Shown here piece by piece: positions 1 to 7,983 of a stretch of 64,000 bases of DNA (the stretch's first letter is position 1; each line of letters begins with the position of its first letter). Origin of the DNA: Luteolibacter flavescens (lineage in GTDB: Bacteria > Verrucomicrobiota > Verrucomicrobiia > Verrucomicrobiales > Akkermansiaceae). The position numbers and the translations under genes are program-made. Under the pieces are notes generated by a model that saw only the letters and a list, made by a program, of their open reading frames with translations, was not told where the DNA came from and searched no databases. The stretch is taken from assembly GCF_025950085.1 (NCBI RefSeq), contig NZ_JAPDDS010000015.1, positions 1-64,000 of the forward strand, written 5' to 3'.

Positions 1-747
1 AAGCCCTCATCCACCTGTCGATGTCGAGGCGCATGCTGGCGAGAATTACAGCATGAGTTATTTTTCAGACGGCTTCTGAGGAAGGTGGAGCGCGAGCTGG
101 ATGCGATGCGCGGGATGAAGCAGCGGCAGATCCGCATCGGCGCGCCGTATTCGCTCTTCGAGTGCCTGCTGCCCGCGGTGGTGCGGGAGTTCCAGGACTA
201 CTTCCCGGACTGCGAGCCGGTGGTGGTGGCCGGGGACAGCCGCGAGCTGCTGCCACGGCTCGCCGCGGGGGATCTCGATCTCGCCTTTGGCCTGCGGCAG
301 GCCAGTCCGGACGGGAAGTTCTTCCTGCCCGTCTTCCGCGACTGCATGGCATTCCTCGTCGGTCCCGCGCACCCGTGGAGCGATGGCGAGGAACCCTCCG
401 CCGAGGCCATGGCAGGCATGCAGTACCTGCTCCACGCGCGAACCGCGGAGACCGGACCGATGGTGGCGGACTACTTCTGGAAACTCCGCGTGAAGCCTCG
501 CGATCCCGTGGTGGTGGGAGACATGGGCTCGCTCTCCGCCCTGCTGCGGACCGGCCATGGCGTGGGCATCGCCGCACCTTGGGTGGCGCGGCGGGAGCTC
601 GACGCGGGCAGGCTGGTGCAGGTGAAAGTGCCGGGCGCACCCATCGAGCGGCGCTGGGGAATCTACACCACCGACTACCGCGAGCCGAGCGCGGTGGAGC
701 AGGTCTTCATCGAGCTCGCCACCTTTGCGGCAAAGCTGCTCGGGTAG
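1..747 (+). pseudogene. LysR-type regulator, 5'-truncated by window edge and apparently frameshifted
   Basis: From the GTG at 85 the frame encodes a typical LysR effector-binding domain of 220 residues (RQIRIGAPYS, then LPRLAAGDLDLAFGL). No helix-turn-helix precedes it in that frame. In a different frame, positions 3-53 encode ALIHLSMSRRMLARITA, which looks like the recognition helix of a LysR HTH, and that frame stops at 54. Only about 30 residues separate the HTH piece from the effector domain, against the usual 55-65, so a small deletion plus frameshift is the simplest reading. Alternatives are a real free-standing effector domain starting at 85, or a sequencing error. The HTH start lies outside the window. 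Confidence 0.6.
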
Positions 748-814
748 ATGTGCGGGCAGCGTGCTTTGGCAATTTCTCAGCCTCTCCACACCCGGAAGAC
801 CGCCCGTCACCCTT

Positions 815-1044
815 TAGAGCATTTCACTCTGAATTGTAGCCACCGCGCGTGGAAGAGAGAGAGGAAGATCGAACCGCGAAAAACGCGAAATCCCGCGAAA
901 TTTTCTTAATTGGGATTTTCTTCCTGCCTTTAGATTTCGCGCTTTTTCGCGTCCTTTCGCGGTGAACTGAAGGCCTCAATCCCTTGAGAGAGCCGACCCC
1001 AATCATCCCGCACAAGCGGCTACGACTTTGTGTGAAATGCTTTA
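815..1044. repeat. MITE-like dispersed repeat, copy A
   Basis: This 230-bp element is bounded by imperfect terminal inverted repeats of about 27 bp: TAGAGCATTTCAC...GTAGCC at 815-841 and its complement at 1018-1044, 21 of 27 matching. The interior is a second imperfect palindrome of CGCGAAA/TTTCGCG blocks. A related copy lies inverted at 15107-15338 and a degenerate one near 41643. Both ends finish in TA, as expected for an IS630/Tc1-type MITE, although no transposase is present. The right end supplies the TAA stop of the flavoprotein gene next to it. Confidence 0.75.
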
Positions 1045-2343
1045 CCCGCGGATCGCATACGTCTCCGCAGGCGCCACGTCCCAGACGAGGTGCTTCAGCG
1101 AAAATCTCAACAGCCCGCGTCCATAACGGCTGCGCGTGGCCACGCCGGAGAGCAGGCGGGTGATCTGCTTCGTCAGGTGGCGCTCCATCAGGCGCGGCAG
1201 CGCGGCCTCGCCATACTTCTCGGAGAGCTGCGCGCCCGCGGAGTGCAGCGCATACATGCGGCCGTCGTAGAAGTACTCGATGAGCTCCGCCCACGCCTCA
1301 TGCCAATCGAGCATTTCCTCGAAGACCTTGTCGAATGCCCGCGAGAGCTTCGCCGGCTGGTCGAGGATGCCAGCTCCCTGCGAAAACGCATGCTGGTCGA
1401 TGAGGTCCGCCGAATGCATCGCCATGAAGAGCCCGGGCGAGAGCATGGGATCGACGAAGCCGAAGGCATCCCCCGTGGCCACCCAGCCGGGGCCGTGGCC
1501 GCGGTCCGAGATGAGCTGGTAATTCGTGTACGTCATCACCGGCGTCACGCGGCGGCGTCCCTGGCCTGCCTTGGCAAGCAGCGGCTCGGCATCGATGATG
1601 GATTCCAGGCGCTCCTCGGGATTGTCCCCGTGGCCCTTCAGGCAGGACTTGTCCACCACCACGCCGACGGACAGGCGGCCGGGCAGCGGGATGCGCCAGC
1701 TCCAGCCGTGCTCCAGCGTGGTGATGACCACCTGGCCCTCCTGCATCGCCTCGACGTCGAAATTCTCGAAGTGCGCGAAGTAGGCCACGTCGTTGCGCTT
1801 CCCGCGCTTCGCTCCGATGCCGATGACCTTCGCGAAAGCACGCGCCCGGCCGGTGGAGTCCACCAGCAGCTTTGGATGTACGCCGCCCAGCTCCGGCACG
1901 GAGGCGAGGCACTCGGCGGTGAGCTGGATTTCCCGGCCATCCGTGCCCTGCTCCAGCGCGGCGCGGCCCTTTACAAAAGTCACGCCCAGCTCCTGCGCGC
2001 GGGTGCGGAGGAGATTGTCATACTCGGGCCGCGGGATGTTGTACGCGTAGTTCGGCATCCCCTTGATCGCCTTTTGCGGGAAGAAGAAATCGAGGCGGCT
2101 GCTGTCGCGGGAAATGAAGCCGACGCCGGGCTTGAACTGGGAGAATTCCTTCACCCGGTCCTCGATGCCGAGGCGTCGCATCAGCTTCACCACGCGCGGC
2201 AGCAGGGACTCGCCGACGAGCAGCTCCGGGCGCTTGTCATCGTCGAATACGAGGGTGCGGATGCCCCGCTGGGCAAGCAGGGCCGCCAGGGTGCAGCCGG
2301 CCGGTCCGCCGCCGACGATCGCCACTTCGATCTTTCCGTTCAC
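1042..2343 (-). CDS. FAD-dependent oxidoreductase, flavin-dependent halogenase-like
   Basis: The 433-residue protein has an N-terminal Rossmann motif GGGPAG (residues 11-16), a GESLLP segment (44-49), the halogenase-type W-x-W-x-I-P motif (W214, W216, I218, P219) and a late FAD motif ATGDAFGFVDPMLSPGL. These place it in the tryptophan-halogenase-like/geranylgeranyl-reductase-like flavoprotein group. The FKPGVGF stretch near residue 70 holds a lysine that may correspond to the catalytic lysine of variant-B halogenases, but this is only a visual match. It stands alone with no biosynthetic cluster or flavin reductase beside it, so the substrate is unknown. The stop codon is formed by the MITE-like repeat at 815-1044. 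Confidence 0.8.
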   Translation of the reverse strand: MNGKIEVAIVGGGPAGCTLAALLAQRGIRTLVFDDDKRPELLVGESLLPRVVKLMRRLGIEDRVKEFSQFKPGVGFISRDSSRLDFFFPQKAIKGMPNYAYNIPRPEYDNLLRTRAQELGVTFVKGRAALEQGTDGREIQLTAECLASVPELGGVHPKLLVDSTGRARAFAKVIGIGAKRGKRNDVAYFAHFENFDVEAMQEGQVVITTLEHGWSWRIPLPGRLSVGVVVDKSCLKGHGDNPEERLESIIDAEPLLAKAGQGRRRVTPVMTYTNYQLISDRGHGPGWVATGDAFGFVDPMLSPGLFMAMHSADLIDQHAFSQGAGILDQPAKLSRAFDKVFEEMLDWHEAWAELIEYFYDGRMYALHSAGAQLSEKYGEAALPRLMERHLTKQITRLLSGVATRSRYGRGLLRFSLKHLVWDVAPAETYAIRG

Positions 2344-2428
2344 GCCCCCTGATTATCCTTCCCGGGGCCGACGTGCAACGCCCTCTTTCCGCTTCCCGCG
2401 CGGGGGATTCCCGGCTTTCCTCCCGGCC

Positions 2429-3232
2429 ATGCGTAATGCCCCGTTAGGCGTCTTCGATTCCGGTGTCGGCGGGCTGACCGTCGTGCGCGCCTTGCAGCAA
2501 CTCCTGCCCGCCGAGGACATCGTGTATCTCGGCGATACGGCGCGCCTGCCCTATGGATCGAAGAGCCCGGAGACGATCCGGCAATTCTCGCATGAGGACG
2601 TCCGCTTCCTGCTCGACCGCGGGGTGAAGACCGTGGTGGTCGCCTGCAATACGGCCACCGCCCACGCGCTGCCCTCGCTGCAGGAGCGGTATCAGGTGCC
2701 CGTCATCGGCGTCATCGAGCCCGGGGTGGAAGCGGTCCTCGCAGACGAGGGCGCGCAACGCATCGGCATCATCGCCACGCGCGGCACCGTGCGCTCGCAC
2801 GCGTATCAGCACGCGCTCGCGCTGCGCCGCACCGGGCTGATCATCCACGCCACGCCCGCGCCGCTGCTGGTGCCGCTGGTGGAAGAGGATTGGCTGGACC
2901 ACCCCGCGACCCACGCCGCGCTGCACACGTATCTCGACCCGATGCTCGACCGCGGCATCGACACGCTGATGCTGGCCTGCACGCACTACCCGCTGCTCAT
3001 TCCCGTGCTAAAGAAATTCCTGCCGGACAGCGTGCGCCTCGTGGACTCCGCCACGACGTGCGCGGAGCTGGTGAAGTCCCGCCTGACCGAGCTCGACCTC
3101 CTCACGGAAAAGCCGGACACCGAAACCGGCAGCCTGCAGATCCACCTCACGGACCTCTCGGATCAATTCGAGGATCTCTCGCGGCGCTTCCTTTCCCGGT
3201 CGCCGGGGAAGATCCAGCGGGTGAGTTTGTGA
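2429..3232 (+). CDS. murI: Glutamate racemase
   Basis: This enzyme interconverts L- and D-glutamate in the cytoplasm to supply D-Glu for peptidoglycan. The 267-residue product begins MRNAPLGVFDSGVGG with the conserved Asp-Ser pair (D10, S11). It carries both catalytic cysteines in their family contexts: VACNTATA (C73) and LACTHYPLL (C184). The reading frame is open further upstream, but the ATG at 2429 gives the family's usual start and length and leaves 85 bp to the divergent flavoprotein gene. The last dozen residues look non-conserved. Confidence 0.96.
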   Translation: MRNAPLGVFDSGVGGLTVVRALQQLLPAEDIVYLGDTARLPYGSKSPETIRQFSHEDVRFLLDRGVKTVVVACNTATAHALPSLQERYQVPVIGVIEPGVEAVLADEGAQRIGIIATRGTVRSHAYQHALALRRTGLIIHATPAPLLVPLVEEDWLDHPATHAALHTYLDPMLDRGIDTLMLACTHYPLLIPVLKKFLPDSVRLVDSATTCAELVKSRLTELDLLTEKPDTETGSLQIHLTDLSDQFEDLSRRFLSRSPGKIQRVSL

Positions 3233-3295
3233 TTGGGGTTATCGTCGATAGGTCATCGGTCATCGATTCTTCGGCACAACGCGGAGCGCGAGAAG

Positions 3296-4270
3296 CTCGG
3301 CGCAGCCGGGAGCGCTGGCTTCAGCCGGCTTGGACGGTCGTGCGAAGTAAGGGTAAAAGCTGCTTTCACCTGAAGCCCCTGGGAGCGCGTGCCACCGGCT
3401 CGCTTGGACGGTCATGCGAACCCAAGGAAAAAGCTGCTCCCATCTAAAGCCCTCCAAGAAGCCACGCTCCACAGGTTACTTCGCCGAACTTTCCAAGCGG
3501 GCCAGTGGCCACGCGCTCCCAGCGGGGCACCCGGTGAAAGGCGGCTTTGAGGGTTGCTTCGCCAGTCATCAGACCGGCCCGAGGCACTTCTCCATGCCGA
3601 CGAAAACCCTGCGCCATCGTGGTCCGCATCGCTCCAAGTGCGGCCGCCGGTCCGGGGAAGCTATCGGTGATGCCCGCTTTCACCCGCGTCCCTCCACAGG
3701 GCCAACGGCCCGGCCATCCCTCAGCCCCGGCCATCGGCCGGGGTTGGGCAATGCCCCGGATCGGCGGCCTGAAGGGCTGCGATATCGGGGGATGAACGCC
3801 GCCACGAACGAGCGCTGTTTCCGCCCTCGCAGTCCGCAGGAAGATCCGCAGGAAAGCGCAACCTTTCACGCCTGCCCGCCTCATCGCATCCCGGTGAGAG
3901 AAACCTTCCACGTATCGCTGCCCTTCAGGCCGCCGGAATCTCCTGCACGACATACCCCGGCCGATGGCCGGGGCTGAGGAATGGCCGGGCCCTTGGCCCT
4001 GTGGAAGAGGATCGGAGCTTGCGGGCGATTTCTCCCCGCCACACGCGGCCATCCGCCGGGGACCGCTCGGGCCGGTCTAATGACCGGCGCTCCCAGGGTT
4101 GGCACCCGGTGCCGGCGTGGCTTTGAAGGTGCGTTCGCCGGACTTTCCAAGCGGACCAGTGGCCACGCGCTCTCAGGGCGGCCCTTGGTGTGAAGTGGCT
4201 TTGAAGGCGCGTTCGCCCGCCCATCCAAGCCGGCTGAAGCCAGCGCTCCGCCTGCGGCACCTCGGGCGAT
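3296..4270. repeat. Intergenic cluster of hairpin repeats (about 1 kb, no gene)
   Basis: The stretch between murI and the next gene has no convincing CDS and is built from several short repeat words on both strands. GGGAGCGCTGGCTTCAGCC-type units occur at about 3308 and, complemented, at about 4225. GGGAGCGCGTGCCACCGGCT-type units occur at about 3386 and, complemented, at about 3490 and 4145. GGTCATCAGACCGGCCCGA-type units occur at about 3565 and, complemented, at about 4067. Each unit contains a small perfect or near-perfect hairpin. The same words recur at 7320-7960. ORFs through the region are low-complexity shadows. Confidence 0.8.
3699..4002. repeat. Composite inverted pair of 'GGCCATCGGCC / GCCTGAAGGGC' modules
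   Basis: A module of about 95 bp at 3699-3792 runs from GGGCCAACGGCCCGGCC through GGCCATCGGCC and GGCGGCCTGAAGGGCTGCGA. It recurs as its reverse complement at 3911-4002, giving a 300-bp head-to-head structure. Each module contains its own strong stem-loops. The same arrangement is found again at 19861-20112, which shows it is a recurring unit rather than chance. It is nested within the larger hairpin cluster. Confidence 0.8.
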
Positions 4271-4316
4271 GAGAGCAAGTTGCGCGGCAGCGGAATGCGT
4301 GCTCATGTGACACGCC

Positions 4317-4910
4317 ATGACCATGAAAACCGCGTTGCCCTATCTCGCCATGATCTGTCTTGCCGCGCCTGCGATGGCGGAGCCGGGGGAGCGGGTAACG
4401 GAGATCCGGAAATGGTATGAGACGGTCCAGAAGGCGAAGCACACCGCCGAGCGGAAGATCGCCTTCGAGGCATCCAGCGAGCCGATGAGCGGCGACGTCG
4501 TCCTGCGCGACTACGACGACGGCTGGAAAACCGTCACCGCCTCCTACGGCGCAGGCGACCACGCCGTCATCGACGAGCACTACTACTACAAGAACGGGAA
4601 GCTCTTCTTTGCCTACGTCATCACGACCTACTGGCAATTCCACCCCGACTCCACGGACGAGAAGCCGAAGACCATCGATACCCGCACCGAGGACCGCTAC
4701 TACTACGATGACAAGGGCGAGACCTGCGTCCGCCGCCTCACGCGCAGCGCCACCACCGAAGCGGGCGGGAAGCTCACCGAGGCCGTGGGGAAGAAAGAGC
4801 AGAAGGAAATCGACCCCGGCGACGAGGCAAAGGACCACCGGAAGGAGGCCCTCAAGCTCCTGGAGGCAAAGAAATCCGCCGACGTGCTGGCGGCCTACGG
4901 GGTGGAGTAA
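4317..4910 (+). CDS. Hypothetical secreted protein
   Basis: The 197-residue product has a clear signal peptide (TALPYLAMICLAAPAMA, cleavage around residue 21). The mature part is polar and tyrosine-rich, with VLRDYDDGWKTVT, DEHYYYKNGKLFF and EDRYYYDDKGE, and a lysine/glutamate-rich helical C-terminus. I recognise no family. The tyrosine-rich strands suggest a small beta-rich domain. Translation could start at 4317 or at the second ATG, 4323. It lies just downstream of the repeat cluster with no obvious operon partner. Confidence 0.75.
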   Translation: MTMKTALPYLAMICLAAPAMAEPGERVTEIRKWYETVQKAKHTAERKIAFEASSEPMSGDVVLRDYDDGWKTVTASYGAGDHAVIDEHYYYKNGKLFFAYVITTYWQFHPDSTDEKPKTIDTRTEDRYYYDDKGETCVRRLTRSATTEAGGKLTEAVGKKEQKEIDPGDEAKDHRKEALKLLEAKKSADVLAAYGVE

Positions 4911-5010
4911 GGCGCTCTGGATCAAGGTCTGCACCGAATTCCGAAGACAACCCCGGGCAACCGCGGCGCGAAATTTTCCCTCGACGGGTGAAAATATACG
5001 ATTAGGTAGG

Positions 5011-5046
5011 AAATAGGCACGGGCTTTCGGCCGGGCCTTTTCCTTA
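5011..5046 (+). terminator. Possible rho-independent terminator
   Basis: An imperfect stem (GGCACGGGC against GGCCGGGCC around a TTTC loop) is followed by TTTTCCTT. It lies about 100 bp after the secreted-protein stop and just before the next start, so it would separate the two genes. Two mismatches make it weak. Confidence 0.4.
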
Positions 5047-5067
5047 AAATCCGAACCCTACCGAATC

Positions 5068-5811
5068 ATGCACATCACGACCTTGCATCCCGACCTGCGC
5101 AAGAACCTGAGGAATCTCCTCCAAGGTTACGTCGAGCATTGCGAATTCTCCGAGCACCTCACGGGCAGGATCGATTTTCCCCTCTACTACCTCGGCTTCA
5201 AATACGGCGCGCCCGTCTTCACCCACGTGGGCCCCGGGCACGACCGGGAGGACCGCCCGGTGGTCGGCTTCGTCGGGTGGAATACCCCGACCTCGCAGCT
5301 CGCCTCGCAGGTGCTGCTCCAGTTCATCGAGATCCTGACGCAGCACCCCCGCGTGGCGGGAAATGCGATCCTGCGCCTGCTCCCGGTGGCAAATCCCGTG
5401 GCGCTGGAGCTGGATGAAGACGCGCCGGACCTGCAGGACTGGGACTTGCTGGGCCACCTCGCCGAGCAATTCAAGAACCAGGCGTCCCACGGGCTCATCG
5501 AGGTCCATGCCGCGGACGTGCAGAGCTTCACCGTCGCCGGGGAGATCCCGCCGACACTCCATCAGGCGATCAAGTCCGTGGGCGTGACCATCCCCGCGCT
5601 GCGCGGCCGCATCGCCGTGCCAACCGCACTGCAGGTGAAGCCGGTGCACCCGGAGGAGCGCTGGCAGCTCCGCCTGCTGGTGCCCTCCGGCTGGGATGAC
5701 CCGCGGTCGATCCACGCGGTGGCGCGCTTCCTCGTCCGCGTGCTCCACGCGCAGACACGTCTCAGCCGCCAGCTCGGCAGCAAGGTGGCCGCCTGTCAGA
5801 AGATTTCTTGA
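5068..5811 (+). CDS. Hypothetical protein, possibly a degenerate M14-like domain
   Basis: The 247-residue soluble protein has no signal peptide. GPGHDREDRPVVGFVGW and LLPVANPVALEL recall the zinc-binding region and the P-x-x-NP segment of M14 carboxypeptidases/succinylglutamate desuccinylases. The zinc ligands (H-x-x-E) are not evident, so any such relationship would be to an inactive member. The start at 5068 is the first ATG after the preceding hairpin. A strong terminator follows, so it is probably monocistronic. Function unknown. Confidence 0.7.
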   Translation: MHITTLHPDLRKNLRNLLQGYVEHCEFSEHLTGRIDFPLYYLGFKYGAPVFTHVGPGHDREDRPVVGFVGWNTPTSQLASQVLLQFIEILTQHPRVAGNAILRLLPVANPVALELDEDAPDLQDWDLLGHLAEQFKNQASHGLIEVHAADVQSFTVAGEIPPTLHQAIKSVGVTIPALRGRIAVPTALQVKPVHPEERWQLRLLVPSGWDDPRSIHAVARFLVRVLHAQTRLSRQLGSKVAACQKIS

Positions 5812-5827
5812 GCTGTGGAACGGATGG

Positions 5828-5868
5828 CTGCCGGTCGTCTCCCACCAGGAGGCGGCCGGCAGTTTTTT
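5828..5868 (+). terminator. Rho-independent terminator
   Basis: A 15-bp stem (CTGCCGGTCGTCTCC paired with GGAGGCGGCCGGCAG, 13 of 15 Watson-Crick with G-U at the rest) has the loop CACCA and is followed directly by TTTTTT. It sits 17 bp after the stop at 5811. Confidence 0.85.
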
Positions 5869-5927
5869 CACGAAATACTCTACCATTCTAACTGCTTTAC
5901 CCAACCCCTTTCCACCCACGTCCCATC

Positions 5928-7319
5928 ATGAGCGCGAGCCAGACCCAGACCCCCGTGGCCGTCATCGGCGGCGGCTTCAGCGGCACCTTCACCGCCATCC
6001 ACCTCGCGCTGCGCCTGCCGGACCGGCCGGTGATCCTCTTCGAGGAAAGCCCCGAGGCTGGGCCCGGTCTCGCGTATCGCCGGGACGACGCGCACGCCGT
6101 GCTGAATATCCCCGCGCGCCGCATGAGCGCGTATCAGGACGAGCCGGACCATTTCTTCAAGTTCGCCCGCCGCGTGCTCGGCGAGCAGATCACACCGGAC
6201 GACTTCCTTCCGCGCCGCATCTACGGCGACTACATCAAGCACTGCCTGGAAGAAGCGCGGAAGAACTGTAGCAACCTGCGCGTCGATCACCGCGCAGTCA
6301 TCGACGTGCAGACAAATCCCGGCAGCAGCGTCGCCGTGCTGACGCTGAAGGACCAGACCGCGCTGATGTGCTCCCGCGTGGTGCTCGCCACCGGGAACCA
6401 GGGCTCGGCCTTCTCCAGCTCGCTCTGGGCGCAGCACACGCTGCCCGCGCGGAAGACCTCCACCTTTGACCAGGTGAAGCCCGGCGAGACCGTCCTCGTC
6501 ATCGGCACCGGTCTCACGATGATCGATGCCGTGCTGGAGCTGGAACGCCGCGGCACCCCCGCCGCCATCCACGCGATCTCTCGCAATGGCCTGCTGCCGC
6601 GCCCCTACCAGGCCGCGTCCCGCGTGGCACCGCCGGAACTGGACGAGCTGCCGGATTCCGACCTGCCGCGCAGCCTCCGTCTCTTCCGCCAGGCCGTCAC
6701 CCGCCACACCTCCGAGGGCGGGGATTGGCGCGATGTCTTCGCCGCGCTGCGCCCGGCCACGCCGTCGCTGTGGCAGGAGATGTCCTCGCGCGACCGGCGG
6801 AAGTTCCTCCGCTTCATCAGCCCCTTCTGGGAAGTGCACCGCCACCAGTGCGCGCCCGAGACCTTCCACAAATTCCAGACCCTCATCGACGAGGGGAAGC
6901 TGGACCTGAAGCGCGGCACCATCGTCTCCGTGGAAAACCGCGACGGCCGCCTGCGCCTCGGCCTCGCCCCGCGGAATCGCGCCGCCGTCACCCGCTGGCT
7001 GGATGCCGACCACATCATCGACGCCACCGGCCCCGCGCGCGACATCACGACCATCCAGCACCCGCTCATCACGAATCTCCTCCGCCGCGGCTTCCTCGTG
7101 CCGGATGAATTCCGCCTCGGTGCGGAGATCCACCACGACTACCGCGCCGTCAGCCGCGATGGCTTCCCGCTGGAGTGGCTGTATGTCACCGGCCCCATGC
7201 TGCGGGCGCGCTACTTCGAAGCCACCGCCGTCCCCGAGCTCCGCCTCCACACCGCGGCGCTGGCGACCCGGCTGGCAAGCGAGCTGGAAAAGACCGCCCG
7301 AGTCCCCGCCGGAGTGTAA
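5928..7319 (+). CDS. FAD/NAD(P)-binding protein (YdhS/NAD_binding_9 type)
   Basis: The 463-residue protein opens with a dinucleotide-binding motif (VAVIGGGFSGTFTAIHLA). It has a second nucleotide-binding region near residue 190 (VLVIGTGLTMIDAVLEL) and a late DATGP segment. The order and the NIPARRMSAY block after the first Rossmann unit fit the FAD-NAD(P)-binding family typified by YdhS. The reaction is unknown in this family. It starts 60 bp after a strong terminator and is followed by a 660-bp repeat-filled gap, so it appears to be a single-gene unit. Confidence 0.8.
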   Translation: MSASQTQTPVAVIGGGFSGTFTAIHLALRLPDRPVILFEESPEAGPGLAYRRDDAHAVLNIPARRMSAYQDEPDHFFKFARRVLGEQITPDDFLPRRIYGDYIKHCLEEARKNCSNLRVDHRAVIDVQTNPGSSVAVLTLKDQTALMCSRVVLATGNQGSAFSSSLWAQHTLPARKTSTFDQVKPGETVLVIGTGLTMIDAVLELERRGTPAAIHAISRNGLLPRPYQAASRVAPPELDELPDSDLPRSLRLFRQAVTRHTSEGGDWRDVFAALRPATPSLWQEMSSRDRRKFLRFISPFWEVHRHQCAPETFHKFQTLIDEGKLDLKRGTIVSVENRDGRLRLGLAPRNRAAVTRWLDADHIIDATGPARDITTIQHPLITNLLRRGFLVPDEFRLGAEIHHDYRAVSRDGFPLEWLYVTGPMLRARYFEATAVPELRLHTAALATRLASELEKTARVPAGV

Positions 7320-7960
7320 ACAGCCCCTGGGAGCGCCGGTCATCAGACCGGCCCGAAGCAGTTCTCCATGCCGATGGAAACCCCGTGCCTCTGATCGGCG
7401 CAGCCGGGAGCGCTGGCTTCAGCCGGCTTGGACAGATCGGTGAAGCCACCAGTCCAGCACGACTCCCCGAGACGCTCACAAGAAAGCAGCTCTTACCCTT
7501 GCGTTCACACGACCATCCAAGCGCGCCCCCATCGTGGTCCGCATCGTGGTCCGCATCGTGGTCCGCATCGCTCCGCGTGCGGCGAAGCAGTGATCGCTGC
7601 GGGCTGCATCTGCCGCTCTTGGCGACGTCTCTGATGAAGGCAGGCTTTCTTCGCAGCTTCGTCGGACCGGCGGGCCGCACACACAGCGATGCGGACTACG
7701 ATGGCGGCCCCCTGGGAGCGCGTGCCACTGGCTCGCTTGGACGGTCGTGGGAACGTAGGGTGAAAGCGGCTTTGATGGGAGGCCTTTGGGAAGGCGGGCT
7801 CTATGAGTGGCTTCGCCGAACTTTCCAAGCGAGCCGGTGGCACGCGCTCCCAGCGGGGCCTGCTTACGAAAAGCAGCTCCTACCCATACTTCGCCCACCC
7901 TCCAAGCCGGCCAAAGCCAGCACTCCCGGCTCCGCCGACCCATCCAACTCCCGCCCAACC
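7320..7960. repeat. Second intergenic cluster of hairpin repeats (no gene)
   Basis: This 640-bp gap repeats the words of the 3.3-4.3 kb cluster: GGGAGCGCCGGTCATCAGACC at 7328, GGGAGCGCTGGCTTCAGCC at 7407, GGGAGCGCGTGCCACTGGCT at about 7715, and complements of these at about 7820 and 7900. Several words occur in inverted orientation to one another, so the RNA would fold into a chain of stem-loops. I see no credible CDS in it. Confidence 0.8.
7531..7570. repeat. 12-bp tandem repeat
   Basis: The unit ATCGTGGTCCGC occurs three times head to tail and begins a fourth (ATCG). A single unit with the same flanks (CCATCGTGGTCCGCATCGCT) occurs at about 3616, so the array looks like local expansion of a word already present in the repeat family. 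Confidence 0.85.
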
Positions 7961-7983
7961 AATCCGCAGTCCACAATCCCAAA

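Noticed and set aside
815-1044. Palindromic repeat considered as a rho-independent terminator
   Set aside because: It is far longer than a terminator, recurs with terminal repeats, and has no U-run after a simple stem.
7531-7570. 12-bp tandem repeat considered as iterons of a replication origin
   Set aside because: No replication initiator gene or AT-rich region is nearby, and the word belongs to the dispersed repeat family.
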